This document shows positions 1-8,111 of a stretch of DNA of 32,925 nucleotides, in pieces; position 1 is the first letter of the stretch; each line of letters opens with the position of its first letter. The translations under genes and the position numbers were made by a program. The stretch is from Thalassarchaeum sp002495735 (GTDB lineage: Archaea > Thermoplasmatota > Poseidoniia > Poseidoniales > Thalassarchaeaceae). The notes below the pieces were generated by a model, which was given only the letters and a program-made list of their open reading frames with translations, did not search any database and was not told where the DNA came from. Location: the NCBI GenBank assembly GCA_937911265.1, contig CALDRG010000070.1, forward strand, positions 1 through 32,925, read 5' to 3'.

Positions 1-238
1 TCAGCATACTGAAATCTTCATCGGTTCCATCACCGGCAGGGTCGGCATACACAACCGGGATTGACTCCCAATCATCAAAAAGACCATCGATTGTTACAGA
101 AAAACTCGCATTGCCTTCCTCTGGCGGGTGGTCGCGCTCGCCGGTCTCCGGCTGATCACCGTCTGCGAGTGCTGGGGCGGCGAGCGTGCCGAACAGCATC
201 AGAAGCGCCAGAGTCAGTGCTGAAGTGCGAGAGCCCAT
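1..238 (-). CDS. Secreted protein, N-terminal part only (runs off window start)
   Basis: Read leftward from an ATG at 238-236, the frame is open to the window edge, giving about 79 residues. The N-terminus is a clear Sec signal peptide: a Met-Gly-Ser-Arg-Thr start, a Leu/Ala/Met-rich core and an Ala-Leu-Ala-like cleavage site near residue 25. The mature part is acidic (Asp, Glu, Pro). It then shows a Thr-Ile-Asp-Gly-Leu-Phe-Asp-Asp-Trp stretch. That pattern resembles the start of CBM9/DOMON-like beta-sandwich domains, which often begin with 'IDG..DDW'; this is weak similarity judged by eye. The ATG lies 8 bases after the stop of the GHMP kinase gene and is preceded by an AGGTG ribosome site, so the two are probably co-transcribed. 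The rest of the protein cannot be seen and the function is open. Confidence 0.7.
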   Translation of the reverse strand, partial: MGSRTSALTLALLMLFGTLAAPALADGDQPETGERDHPPEEGNASFSVTIDGLFDDWESIPVVYADPAGDGTDEDFSML

Positions 239-246
239 TTTGACAC

Positions 247-1221
247 CTATGCCTCATCGATGATTATGGAGCCTTTCCCATCCACTCCTAGGGGAATCAG
301 TCTGTGCTTAGGGCCGAGTTCGGCCAGCCTGACCCGCAGGTCCGCATCGCCGTGAACCAGGAAGAAACCCCCTCCGCCTGCACCGAGCAGCTTGGCACCG
401 GTGGCCCCCATAGCCATGATGCGGTTGTGCATGGCATCGAGTTCGTCACTGCTGATACCTGGGGAAATGCCACGCTTGGAATCCCAAGCCTCGCCAATCA
501 ACGAACCCAGTCCGGCAAGATCTCCGGACTCCAGCATACCTCGAACTGCGTCGGCCTGTCCGCGAATGACGCGAAGTCTGGTCAGCTTATCAGCCGGGTC
601 TTCAGGGGTCTCGCTCAGCACTTCCGAGGCGCTTCGCGACGTGCCGGTGAATACGAGTGTGAATTCTTCTGAAAGGCGTTCGACGACATAGGGAGATATC
701 TTCACCGGATCTACATCGACGCCGTCGGGGCCGAAGCTAATCGAATTGACACCGCCGAAGGCGGCTGCGTACTGATCCTGCCTACCGATTGGCTGTCCGA
801 GGATATCTATCTCAATGCGGCAGGCCTCCTCCGCCAACTGCTCGGGAGAGGCATTGTGCCCTGCGAACCTATGCAATGCGTTGAGCAACCCCACAGTGAC
901 TGCAGAGGAGGAGCCCAAGCCAGTGCCTCTGGAGGGAATGTCGGCGATGGTCGTAATCTCGACACTGGAGGTCACTCCTGTCATCCTCATGGCCTCCTTA
1001 ACCAGCTCGTGCTCGAGGTCCTCGAAGTCCTCCACCATCTCCATTGAGGAATAGGACACCCGGACCCTGTCGTCGAAACGCCGATTCACAGTCACGTGGA
1101 TGTGCCTGTCAAGTGCCAATGAGGCGACCATGCCCCCATTAGGCTCGGACGAGGCGAACCAATCGACGTCTGTTCCACCGCCGCAAAACGAGACTCGGAC
1201 CGGGGTCCGGCTGATTATCAT
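247..1221 (-). CDS. GHMP-family sugar kinase, HddA-like (D-glycero-D-manno-heptose 7-phosphate kinase type)
   Basis: This 324-residue cytoplasmic kinase has the GHMP layout. It opens with a SRTPVRVSFCGGGTD block (residues 4-18), the substrate-binding start typical of the HddA/COG2605 group. The ATP loop GTGLGSSSA is at residues 99-107, and a C-terminal GAKLLGAGGGG motif is present. HddA enzymes phosphorylate heptose 7-phosphate for nucleotide-activated heptoses used in surface glycans. Related COG2605 kinases act on other sugars, so the substrate is not certain. The start is placed at the ATG at 1221 because family members begin 'MIISRTP.R'; the frame extends upstream to a TTG at 1251, but that adds ten non-conserved residues. 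It is divergent from pyrB, with about 115 bases between starts, and is followed 8 bases later by a secreted-protein gene. Confidence 0.85.
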   Translation of the reverse strand: MIISRTPVRVSFCGGGTDVDWFASSEPNGGMVASLALDRHIHVTVNRRFDDRVRVSYSSMEMVEDFEDLEHELVKEAMRMTGVTSSVEITTIADIPSRGTGLGSSSAVTVGLLNALHRFAGHNASPEQLAEEACRIEIDILGQPIGRQDQYAAAFGGVNSISFGPDGVDVDPVKISPYVVERLSEEFTLVFTGTSRSASEVLSETPEDPADKLTRLRVIRGQADAVRGMLESGDLAGLGSLIGEAWDSKRGISPGISSDELDAMHNRIMAMGATGAKLLGAGGGGFFLVHGDADLRVRLAELGPKHRLIPLGVDGKGSIIIDEA

Positions 1222-1335
1222 CAGTCGCGCGGTATAATTGCCCCACATCAAGCCAACGGTATCGTGTCAAAGGGTCCAGAGGGCCCATAGTAAGACAGAT
1301 AACCGGCACGCTCCCGGCTTCGCTGAGGAAAGGCG

Positions 1336-2265
1336 ATGGGCGACCTCATCACGATGGACGATCTGACAAACAAGGAGATTACCAGTCTCCTAGACAACGC
1401 CGAGCGTCTCCTTCCTGCCGCCAAGGGCGATATTTACCTCCCTCTGCTTGAAGGTAAGGTCCTCGCGAACATGTTCTTTGAGAACTCCACTAGAACCCGG
1501 ATGTCCTTCGAGTCCGCGATGAAAAGGCTTGGTGGATCGGTGCTGAACTTCAGTTCCGCCGGCTCCTCTGTGGCCAAGGGCGAGACGCTGTACGACACCA
1601 TGCAGATGATTGACGGCTACGCCGACGTGGCTGCCATTCGCCATCCACAACAGGGTGCAGCGCAATACAGCGCGGATGCCATCGAGATCCCGGTACTCAA
1701 CGCGGGCGACGGTGCGGGCAACCACCCGACCCAGACTCTCCTCGACCTCTTCACCATCCGTGAGGCGTACGGTACCTTCGAGGGACTTAACGTCGTCCTA
1801 GTGGGTGATTTACGCTATGGGCGCACTGTTCACAGCCTGTCTCACGCCCTAGTTCGCTTCGGCGTGACACTGACACTGGTATCGCCTAAATCACTGCAAA
1901 TGCCCTCCGAGATAGTCTCCGACCTAAATGCAGAGGGGGCAGAAGTGACTGAGACTGCTGACCTCGCCGGAACCATCGCTGAAGCCGATGTCATCTATAT
2001 GACTCGCATACAGAAGGAGCGTTTTGCCGATGAGGATGAATACACCAAGGTTGCCGGCATCTACATGCTGACGGCCTCTGACCTGGCCGGCGCCAAGGAG
2101 AGTATGATCGTCATGCATCCACTGCCTCGGGTCAACGAGATCCATCCAAGCGTCGACTCGACTCATCACGCTAGATACTTCCAGCAGGCGTTCAATGGTG
2201 TGGTCGCGAGGATGGCTCTACTGTGTGACTGCCTCGACGTAAAAGTTCCCAAGAAGGTGAAGTGA
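1336..2265 (+). CDS. pyrB: Aspartate carbamoyltransferase, catalytic subunit
   Basis: This 309-residue enzyme condenses carbamoyl phosphate with aspartate to N-carbamoylaspartate, the committed step of pyrimidine synthesis. The carbamoyl-phosphate loop STRTR is at residues 51-55. The S..KGE loop lent from the neighbouring subunit is around residues 78-83. HPTQ is at 130-133 and HPLPR at 261-265. Length is normal for a class B catalytic chain. The ATG at 1336 is preceded by a GAGGAAAGG ribosome site. The stop codon overlaps the pyrI start as TGATG, so the two chains are likely translated in a coupled way and assemble into the allosteric c6r6 holoenzyme. No residue is visibly missing. Confidence 0.97.
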   Translation: MGDLITMDDLTNKEITSLLDNAERLLPAAKGDIYLPLLEGKVLANMFFENSTRTRMSFESAMKRLGGSVLNFSSAGSSVAKGETLYDTMQMIDGYADVAAIRHPQQGAAQYSADAIEIPVLNAGDGAGNHPTQTLLDLFTIREAYGTFEGLNVVLVGDLRYGRTVHSLSHALVRFGVTLTLVSPKSLQMPSEIVSDLNAEGAEVTETADLAGTIAEADVIYMTRIQKERFADEDEYTKVAGIYMLTASDLAGAKESMIVMHPLPRVNEIHPSVDSTHHARYFQQAFNGVVARMALLCDCLDVKVPKKVK

Positions 2266-2732
2266 TGAGCGAGATGAGGCGTGTTACCGCGATTTGCAAT
2301 GGCACGGTAGTCGACCACATACCCGGTGGTCGCGCAATCCAAGTCCTGCGCATGCTCAGGCTGGACATCGGGCGCTCCAACCCGATTTCGATGGTGATGA
2401 ACGTGCCGAGCGCCAAACTCGGGCGCAAGGATGTACTGAAAATCGAGGACCGCGAGCTCAGTCAGGAGGAGCTTGACAGGCTAGCCCTCATCGCACCTGC
2501 AGCGAGCGTTGCCATCATCCGAAACTACAGAGTTGGTAAGAAGCTGAAGGCAGAACTCGGAGAAGATCTAGTCAACATCGCCCGCTGCTCGTTTTGGAAC
2601 TGTATAACTCAAAATGCCCGCGAACCACTACCGCACAAGCTGCGAGTAATCAACATCGAGCCGCTAGAGATTCGTTGTTCCTACTGCGGGCGCGGTCAAG
2701 ATATGGAAGAAATCGTAGAGAATATCCTCTGA
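2265..2732 (+). CDS. pyrI: Aspartate carbamoyltransferase, regulatory subunit
   Basis: This 155-residue chain binds nucleotide effectors and joins catalytic trimers through a structural zinc. The four zinc cysteines are present as C-x4-C (residues 108 and 113) and C-x2-C (138 and 141), in the usual spacing of the C-terminal zinc domain. The N-terminal allosteric domain has the expected G-T-V-x-D-H-I-P-x-G-x-A block. The ATG at 2265 shares one base with the pyrB stop (TGATG); the frame also contains a GTG one codon earlier, which I reject. It converges on ncsA, and a 26-base inverted repeat covers both stop codons. Together with pyrB it indicates feedback-regulated ATCase, as in most Euryarchaeota. 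Confidence 0.97.
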   Translation: MSEMRRVTAICNGTVVDHIPGGRAIQVLRMLRLDIGRSNPISMVMNVPSAKLGRKDVLKIEDRELSQEELDRLALIAPAASVAIIRNYRVGKKLKAELGEDLVNIARCSFWNCITQNAREPLPHKLRVINIEPLEIRCSYCGRGQDMEEIVENIL

Positions 2733-2756
2733 ATCAGAGAGGGTGCCCTCTGATTC
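2731..2756. terminator. Inverted repeat over two convergent stop codons (pyrI / ncsA)
   Basis: A perfect 9-bp stem (2731-2739 with 2748-2756) flanks an 8-base loop that could pair further. The left arm begins inside the pyrI TGA and the right arm ends inside the ncsA TGA, so either transcript would fold at its 3' end. There is no T-run on either side, so this may be a 3'-end stabiliser or a roadblock more than a classical terminator. Confidence 0.55.
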
Positions 2757-3756
2757 ACGCCGTTTCTGCCAGCCACTGCTTCATCGTGCATGCCTGGCAG
2801 ACTTCTCGGCTGGTGATCTCTCCACACTCTATGCAGTTGTTCACCTCTGATCTTGAGTTCTGATTGGCCTTACGGTGCAGTCTGCGTATCTCATCAAGAG
2901 AGTGAAGTAGACCGTGTCGAGCACCAGGAGTTATCGACTCCATATCGGCAACGATTCCACGACTCTGCTGACGCATCGCCCCAGGAGCATGTGGGCAGTC
3001 GCCGTGATACATAGGCAAGCTCTGACATATAGCGTGAGCGTGAATCTCCTGCTCTGGAATCCATCGCAAAGGCACTATTCGAGGTGCGATTCCTTCTATC
3101 GGGTTCTCAGTGTGTGGGGCCAACCTGACTGATCGATCGATTTCTCCATTCTGCAGGTTCATCAGGATGGACTGGGCCATGTCGTCGAGGTTATGGCCTA
3201 GGGCCATAACGTCCGCGTTGACCTTCTGCGCCAGTGCGTTCAGCCCCTGGCGGCGGAATACGCCGCAGTATGAACACGGCATCAGTCCATTGGCCTCGTC
3301 GTGATTCTCGCCCATCGCCGGCATCCTCGTGACGACCTCATCCATGCGCTCGTAACCCATCTCCTCGTAGCTCAGAGTCTCGAATCTCACATCTAGACTC
3401 TCGGCCAGTTGCCTTGCGCACTCGAGCGAGGGTGCGCGGTAGCCGTCAATGCCCTCATCTATGCAGCCAGAGATTAACTCAACATCGCGGCGGCGGCCGA
3501 GTATGTCGTGCATCATAGTAAGCAAGACCGCGGAGTCCTTACCTCCTGAGATAGCCACGAGTATTCGATACAGTGAGCCGTCCTCATGCCTCGCGTCCTT
3601 GGGCAGCCTGAGCTGCTGCCTGAGTTCCTTGGAGGTGCGTTTGCGGATCGAGGAAAACAGGTGCCTGTCGCAGAGGTGCTGGCCGCTGTAGGCCTGGTGG
3701 ATGACTGAGGGAACGTTGCAGCGACTGCAGTTCTCGACTGCGAGTGCGTCCACCAT
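2755..3756 (-). CDS. ncsA: tRNA 2-thiolation protein, Ncs6/NcsA-TtuA family
   Basis: This is a 333-residue PP-loop ATPase that adenylates a tRNA uridine before sulfur transfer. An N-terminal zinc knuckle (CSRC near residue 10, then C-x2-H) is followed by the PP-loop ISGGKDS near residue 66. The catalytic PCSYCGVFRRQ block and GHNLDDMAQ come in mid-protein, and a C-terminal C-x2-C / C-x2-C zinc finger closes it. The CSYCGVFRRQ form fits Ncs6/Ctu1/NcsA, which make 2-thiouridine at wobble U34, better than thermophile TtuA acting on U54; that split is an inference. The ATG at 3756 is chosen; the frame extends 18 bases further to a TTG. It is the last gene of the leftward cdc48 cluster, about 90 bases after the membrane-protein gene, so it may have its own promoter. 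Confidence 0.88.
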   Translation of the reverse strand: MVDALAVENCSRCNVPSVIHQAYSGQHLCDRHLFSSIRKRTSKELRQQLRLPKDARHEDGSLYRILVAISGGKDSAVLLTMMHDILGRRRDVELISGCIDEGIDGYRAPSLECARQLAESLDVRFETLSYEEMGYERMDEVVTRMPAMGENHDEANGLMPCSYCGVFRRQGLNALAQKVNADVMALGHNLDDMAQSILMNLQNGEIDRSVRLAPHTENPIEGIAPRIVPLRWIPEQEIHAHAICQSLPMYHGDCPHAPGAMRQQSRGIVADMESITPGARHGLLHSLDEIRRLHRKANQNSRSEVNNCIECGEITSREVCQACTMKQWLAETA

Positions 3757-3825
3757 GCTCGATGCTCGATGCAATTTGGCTTGAACCCACTCGTCGAACC
3801 TGAACTGTGATGTGTTGTGAGGTAA

Positions 3826-3840
3826 AGCTCGACTCGAGCT
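3826..3840. promoter_or_regulatory. 15-bp palindrome between membrane-protein gene and ncsA
   Basis: Two 7-base arms (AGCTCGA and TCGAGCT) surround a single C. It lies 7 bases past the stop of the leftward membrane-protein gene and about 70 bases before the ncsA start. It could be a 3'-end hairpin for the first gene or a protein-binding site for the second. No TATA box is obvious beside it. Confidence 0.35.
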
Positions 3841-3846
3841 CTTTTC

Positions 3847-5079
3847 TTAGTCGGTCGAGCGAATCCTGCTCATCCCAGTCTCGATGATACCAGTGACGCG
3901 CTGCCATGGCAATACGAAGCGCATGCCGGCCACCACCAACAGGAACAAACTGGCCGAGATGACCTTGCCGTAGGTCAGCTGAAGCTCGAGCGACTCGCGG
4001 ACCTGACCGGACCATTGAGAGCCTTCAAGCAGGCCCACTAGTGAGATTAGGAAGTCATCGAACTCGAGAGCGATCGCAGTGGTAAGAGCAACTACCGCGG
4101 TGATGCTAACCATGTGGACAATGTGCGAGTTCATGACGTTCTTGAATTGGGTGACGTACTCGGGGTTCCTCTTGGCTTCCTCAGGCAACATCGCGGCGTA
4201 CTCTAGGTGATTGATTACCGCGAGTCCTGCTTCCATGAAGATGATAATCAGAATGGCTATTGATATCAGCGTCAGGGACAACGGCGATACCAACCCTCCG
4301 TACAAGGTGGCGTCGCCAATCTGGGCGGGCAGCGGCTGCAGTCCGACGTCGACTGCGGCGGTGATGCCTTCGAAGGTCAGCATGGCATGAATCCCGACGA
4401 CCATCAGGAAGTAGCCAACAGCCCATGTAATCATCCTCTTGGAGAGTCCCCATATGCCCATCAGACCGGCCAAGATAGGGGCGAAAACAATGCCGAGGAA
4501 TATCATCTCGAAGATGAACATGAACGGATCCCAGAGATGGTCAATGTGGTTGTAGGCTGGGTTCTCATGACCGAATGGAAGGTGGGGTCCTGAAACCACC
4601 ATGGCGTAGATCCATGAGAGCAGGAAAGGCAGCACCATCCAACCCACAAAACCGAAGGAGATCAGTCTGTTGACCCACATCTGAATCTTCTCGCTCTGAT
4701 GTAGAATGTAGACCCATATTGCTGTGATAACCGCGCAGAGCAGTACCGGCGCGACGAAGGTGGCGTCCCCTGACAGGATGTTTCCGGACAAATCGACGAG
4801 GCCGTGAACGAAGTCTGGCAAGAATAGGCCGATAGAGTCAGAGTCGGTCCAGTACTGCAAGCCCCTAGTGTGCTCGTAGGCCGGACACCAATAGGTCGAC
4901 TCCGGGCCTCCTGAGTCCGCGATGAACTGGTCGGTGCATGAGCCAAAGACGCTGTTCATCCGCTTCATCAAGAACAGCAGTGAGGCGGTTGAGATTAGCT
5001 GCAGGACTAGTACCTGCCAGCGCCTGCGCAACTTGGGTATGTGTAGAGTCTGTGATTCGGGAACTGATTCCATTGCCAT
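3847..5079 (-). CDS. Polytopic membrane protein of unknown function
   Basis: I do not recognise this 410-residue protein. It has eight or nine hydrophobic segments, roughly at residues 22-42, 88-100, 108-126, 140-165, 185-215, 217-236, 250-285, 312-333 and 355-375. The N-terminus is polar and cytoplasm-like, with a basic run (RRRWQ) before the first segment. A loop after the first segment holds two Cys (C48 and C64) that could form an outside disulfide. No catalytic motif is evident. The ATG at 5079 follows a strong GGAGG site located 11 bases after the DUF58 stop codon, so the gene is translated from the same message. Its position downstream of DUF4350 and DUF58 genes suggests a membrane partner in that system; this is inferred from position alone. 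Confidence 0.85.
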   Translation of the reverse strand: MAMESVPESQTLHIPKLRRRWQVLVLQLISTASLLFLMKRMNSVFGSCTDQFIADSGGPESTYWCPAYEHTRGLQYWTDSDSIGLFLPDFVHGLVDLSGNILSGDATFVAPVLLCAVITAIWVYILHQSEKIQMWVNRLISFGFVGWMVLPFLLSWIYAMVVSGPHLPFGHENPAYNHIDHLWDPFMFIFEMIFLGIVFAPILAGLMGIWGLSKRMITWAVGYFLMVVGIHAMLTFEGITAAVDVGLQPLPAQIGDATLYGGLVSPLSLTLISIAILIIIFMEAGLAVINHLEYAAMLPEEAKRNPEYVTQFKNVMNSHIVHMVSITAVVALTTAIALEFDDFLISLVGLLEGSQWSGQVRESLELQLTYGKVISASLFLLVVAGMRFVLPWQRVTGIIETGMSRIRSTD

Positions 5080-5090
5080 AATTTAGCCTC

Positions 5091-6359
5091 CTAAACCGAC
5101 CTCACCTGCAGCAGGGCCTGCGAAAGCTCGACATCTGGCATCCAGTCAATCACCTTCGCACCGTAACCGGAAATCGCCGTGAGCCTGTTCTGCCTCTCCA
5201 GTTTGAGGACCTCGTAGGACATCCTGGGTATGCGACTGACCAGCCTCTCGAGGTCGATGCTGCTTGGAGAGAGTACAATGACTTCGTGACCCTTTCCCGC
5301 GAGATGACGTATTGCAGGCAGAGTTGTGCCGTCACCCTCAAGGCTGCTGATGATGAACACGGGTGAGCCCCTGCTCATCCTCGCGGACATCGCGTTGGTG
5401 ACCGCCTGCAGTGGCATAGAGCCCTTGGCCTCGACCGCTGCTAGCCTGCTCAGAACCTTGTAGTCCTGCTTGTCTCCAGTCTCCGGCAGCAGGAAATCCA
5501 TCTTCTCGCCGTAGGTCACTAGAGCCACCGAATCACGCCGTCGGATGAAATAGGTCGAAACCGAAGCGGCGGCGACAGTTCCCATCTCGAGTGGGTTCTT
5601 GAGGACGGTCCCGATTCTCGAGACATCCCTTGTGTCTAGGAAGATGAAGACGTCTGTGACCGCGTCTCTGGTCTTTTCGTTGACCATCAGCTCACCAGTC
5701 TTGGCGTACGCCTTCCAGTTGATTGAACGGAAGGAGTCACCTGGCAGATACTCGCGCAGGGAGTAGAACTCCATGCCCTGCCCAGGAGTCTTGAGGGTGG
5801 TCGCCCCGGTGTACATCTTGGGCACATCGGAGCGCAGCAGCGCCTCCTCAATCTCCCTAACCTGAGGGAACACGGTCACGTCAGTCCGGTCCTCAATCTG
5901 GGAGTCATTGACGTAGAGATTGAACGCGTTGCGGTAGCGTACCGATATCGGACCGATTGTGTAGTGCCCGCGCAGTGGGCAACGGACCCGGTACTTGATG
6001 CGCGTAGTCTGGCCGGGTCCGAGGTTCATGCGCATCTGGTTGATGCCTGTACGCATCTTCATCTCGTGCGGCACGTTGTCGAAGACCTCGAGCTGCTGAG
6101 TCCTGCGGTAGGAGTTGTTCGTGACCGTTAGTTCGATCACCACATCGTCGCCCTTGTAGACATTGATGTCATTGGTCTGAGTGCCATTGATGGTCCGGGT
6201 GACTTCGAGCTCGGAGTGTCCCGAAACCCACCCATTGATGGCGAGGAACGAGATGAATGTCAGACCGACAATCATCAACTGGAAGTTGGATATCATCATC
6301 CCGATTAGAATCAGGCTGATGCCACTGGTCACCATCAGGGATGCCTTGCGTGTCCACAT
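5091..6359 (-). CDS. DUF58 domain protein (vWA-like, MoxR-operon type), membrane-anchored
   Basis: This 422-residue protein begins with two close membrane segments (about residues 6-42). A beta-rich, immunoglobulin-like region follows, which resembles COG1721 proteins. The DUF58 core has the signature GxEFYSLREYLPGD at about 194-208, then INWKAYAKTGEL at 213-225. A vWA-like fold with 'FLDTRD' follows. DUF58 proteins usually sit next to MoxR AAA+ ATPases and are thought to help them act on envelope or metal-containing clients. The ATG at 6359 is chosen because it falls 3 bases after the upstream stop and has GGAGG ahead of it; the frame stays open back to 6395, which would overlap the DUF4350 gene. 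Confidence 0.88.
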   Translation of the reverse strand: MWTRKASLMVTSGISLILIGMMISNFQLMIVGLTFISFLAINGWVSGHSELEVTRTINGTQTNDINVYKGDDVVIELTVTNNSYRRTQQLEVFDNVPHEMKMRTGINQMRMNLGPGQTTRIKYRVRCPLRGHYTIGPISVRYRNAFNLYVNDSQIEDRTDVTVFPQVREIEEALLRSDVPKMYTGATTLKTPGQGMEFYSLREYLPGDSFRSINWKAYAKTGELMVNEKTRDAVTDVFIFLDTRDVSRIGTVLKNPLEMGTVAAASVSTYFIRRRDSVALVTYGEKMDFLLPETGDKQDYKVLSRLAAVEAKGSMPLQAVTNAMSARMSRGSPVFIISSLEGDGTTLPAIRHLAGKGHEVIVLSPSSIDLERLVSRIPRMSYEVLKLERQNRLTAISGYGAKVIDWMPDVELSQALLQVRSV

Positions 6360-6361
6360 AC

Positions 6362-8020
6362 CTACGCCTCCGCCTCCGAATCGGTTCTGCCCCATTCCTT
6401 GATTCGTTTGATTATGCCAACCAGCTCATCAGCCTTGTACCGTCTGTCCTCGAAGATAAAGTTCACGAGTATCGGATCCTCAATCATGCGCTGCAGCTCT
6501 ACTGCAGGCAGTGCGTCAAATTCCTCTCGCGATAACGTGTTGAGGTTGCGGACGCGAGAGAGCAGGACCTGTCGGATTTTCTCAGGGCGCTGGTAGTACG
6601 CGTAGCGTTTGGCATCCCCGAAGCCATAGTAGATGATGCGGAAGACGTGGCGCCAGTCCTCGGGATCCTCCTTGCGGATAAGGACTGCTTCGAGGACTAT
6701 GAACAGCGTCAGGAACAGCAGCAGCATGGCCATCCAGTCGTTGGTGAAGTAGATCAGTAGGTAGTACAGCAGGTTGTAGGTGTCTCCGAACAGGGTGGGC
6801 TGCTGGTGGCGACTCTCGTCGAAGATGACGATGGCGTTTGAGCTGGCCTCGGTAGAGTTGGGGTTGACCAGCAGAGACTCGGCAATGATGTCTAGGGCCC
6901 ACTTGCGGTTGTCCGTGTCGGGGATGGAGATGGACTGGGTCGAGCCACCTCCTGCAGCGAAAAAGCCCATTGAGTCGGGATCGTACAGGGAGTTGATGAG
7001 AATCGAGCCATCGGCGACGAAGTGGACCCTTCCCGAGTCGGCGTCTAAGCACAGCCTGTCCTCACAGTATCTGACGTAGACAGCGAATGGACCCTGCTCA
7101 TCCCCCTGGATACCGAGTGACTCGAAGCCAACCGTCAAGTTACCATCGTCGTTGGTATCGAGGTAAGAGTCGAGGGTCGACTTGCCGATGGCGTAGCGGT
7201 TTTCTACGGGATTGTACGACGTCGCCTTCTCAAAGGCAGAGGGAGTGTTGGTCAGCAAGTGATAGTTCTCTGAGAAGTCCCATCCCTCGGAGGAGTATCT
7301 GTGCGCGCACAAACCGGCGTCGGCCTCGGTGACGAAGGCGGAGATCGCTGGGTCCAGAGGCTCCGGGTCAAGGATATCGATGACGCCGTCGTTATCGAGG
7401 TCCTTCAGACAGGGGTGGATGGTCGCGAGGGATCCTGAATTGGTGGTGAAGTTGAACGCAGAGCCAATGTTGACCCAGATGTAGTCCGCACCCAACTCGG
7501 TGGCGTACGAGCCCTCGTCGTACAGCCTGTGGCCGGAGTACTGTAGGCCGAACTGGTTGGCGAGATTGCTGGAGTATCCGAAGTCATCCATCAGCAGGAC
7601 TGTGCCGCCACTCTCGACGAAGGCCTCGATGGCCAGTATCTCTGAGGTTGTGTAGCCCTCTCCCTCGGAAAACTCGATGATGCTCTCATCTCCGGTGAAA
7701 CGAGGCAGAGAAATAGTATCACGCTCCACCCCAGAGACGATGAATATGGCTTCCTCGGGATGGTCAATCTCGTTTAGCAGAAGAGGGCTCGATACCAGAG
7801 CCGTGGTCTCGATTCCCATGTTGTTGATATCGGCCCTGAAAGCACCCAGATCGTTCCAGTCATCACCATAGGCAGACTGGTGGGTCTGCCCGGGGACGAT
7901 ATAGGTCATGGCAACTGTGGAAGTTAGAATCAACAGCAACACCCAGAAGGCGAAAATGAGTGCACTGCGGCGCGCACGGGGGGTCTTCAGGAAGTTCACT
8001 ATCTCCTGCCGATCCGCCAC
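6362..8020 (-). CDS. DUF4350-type membrane protein with GATase-like outer domain
   Basis: This 552-residue protein has a membrane segment near the N-terminus (about residues 18-42) and one near the C-terminus (about 415-450), with a large domain between. Residues 95-165 contain 'ILAIEAFVESGGTVLLMDD', the glutamine-amidotransferase-like pattern of DUF4350 proteins found in MoxR/DUF58 operons. An insert around residue 210 carries an Asp-rich calcium-type loop (DLDNDGVIDILDPEP). The C-terminal tail is charged and presumably cytoplasmic. Translation starts at GTG 8020, eight bases after GGAGG. That ribosome site touches a hairpin at 8032-8048. It sits between the PRC-barrel and DUF58 genes. Its biochemical activity is not known. 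Confidence 0.82.
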   Translation of the reverse strand: MADRQEIVNFLKTPRARRSALIFAFWVLLLILTSTVAMTYIVPGQTHQSAYGDDWNDLGAFRADINNMGIETTALVSSPLLLNEIDHPEEAIFIVSGVERDTISLPRFTGDESIIEFSEGEGYTTSEILAIEAFVESGGTVLLMDDFGYSSNLANQFGLQYSGHRLYDEGSYATELGADYIWVNIGSAFNFTTNSGSLATIHPCLKDLDNDGVIDILDPEPLDPAISAFVTEADAGLCAHRYSSEGWDFSENYHLLTNTPSAFEKATSYNPVENRYAIGKSTLDSYLDTNDDGNLTVGFESLGIQGDEQGPFAVYVRYCEDRLCLDADSGRVHFVADGSILINSLYDPDSMGFFAAGGGSTQSISIPDTDNRKWALDIIAESLLVNPNSTEASSNAIVIFDESRHQQPTLFGDTYNLLYYLLIYFTNDWMAMLLLFLTLFIVLEAVLIRKEDPEDWRHVFRIIYYGFGDAKRYAYYQRPEKIRQVLLSRVRNLNTLSREEFDALPAVELQRMIEDPILVNFIFEDRRYKADELVGIIKRIKEWGRTDSEAEA

Positions 8021-8031
8021 CCTGAGAGCCT

Positions 8032-8048
8032 CCGTTCCGTAGGAACGG
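8032..8048 (-). promoter_or_regulatory. Hairpin touching the DUF4350 ribosome site
   Basis: A 7-bp perfect stem (CCGTTCC / GGAACGG) with a 3-base loop lies in the 91-base gap between the PRC-barrel and DUF4350 genes. In the leftward transcript its 3' arm shares two bases with the GGAGG ribosome site, so folding could lower translation of the downstream gene. Confidence 0.4.
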
Positions 8049-8111
8049 CTAACGAGCCTGAACTTCGTCTTAAGACCGTTATGTGGTGGTGAACGGGTCG
8101 TGCATCAGTAG

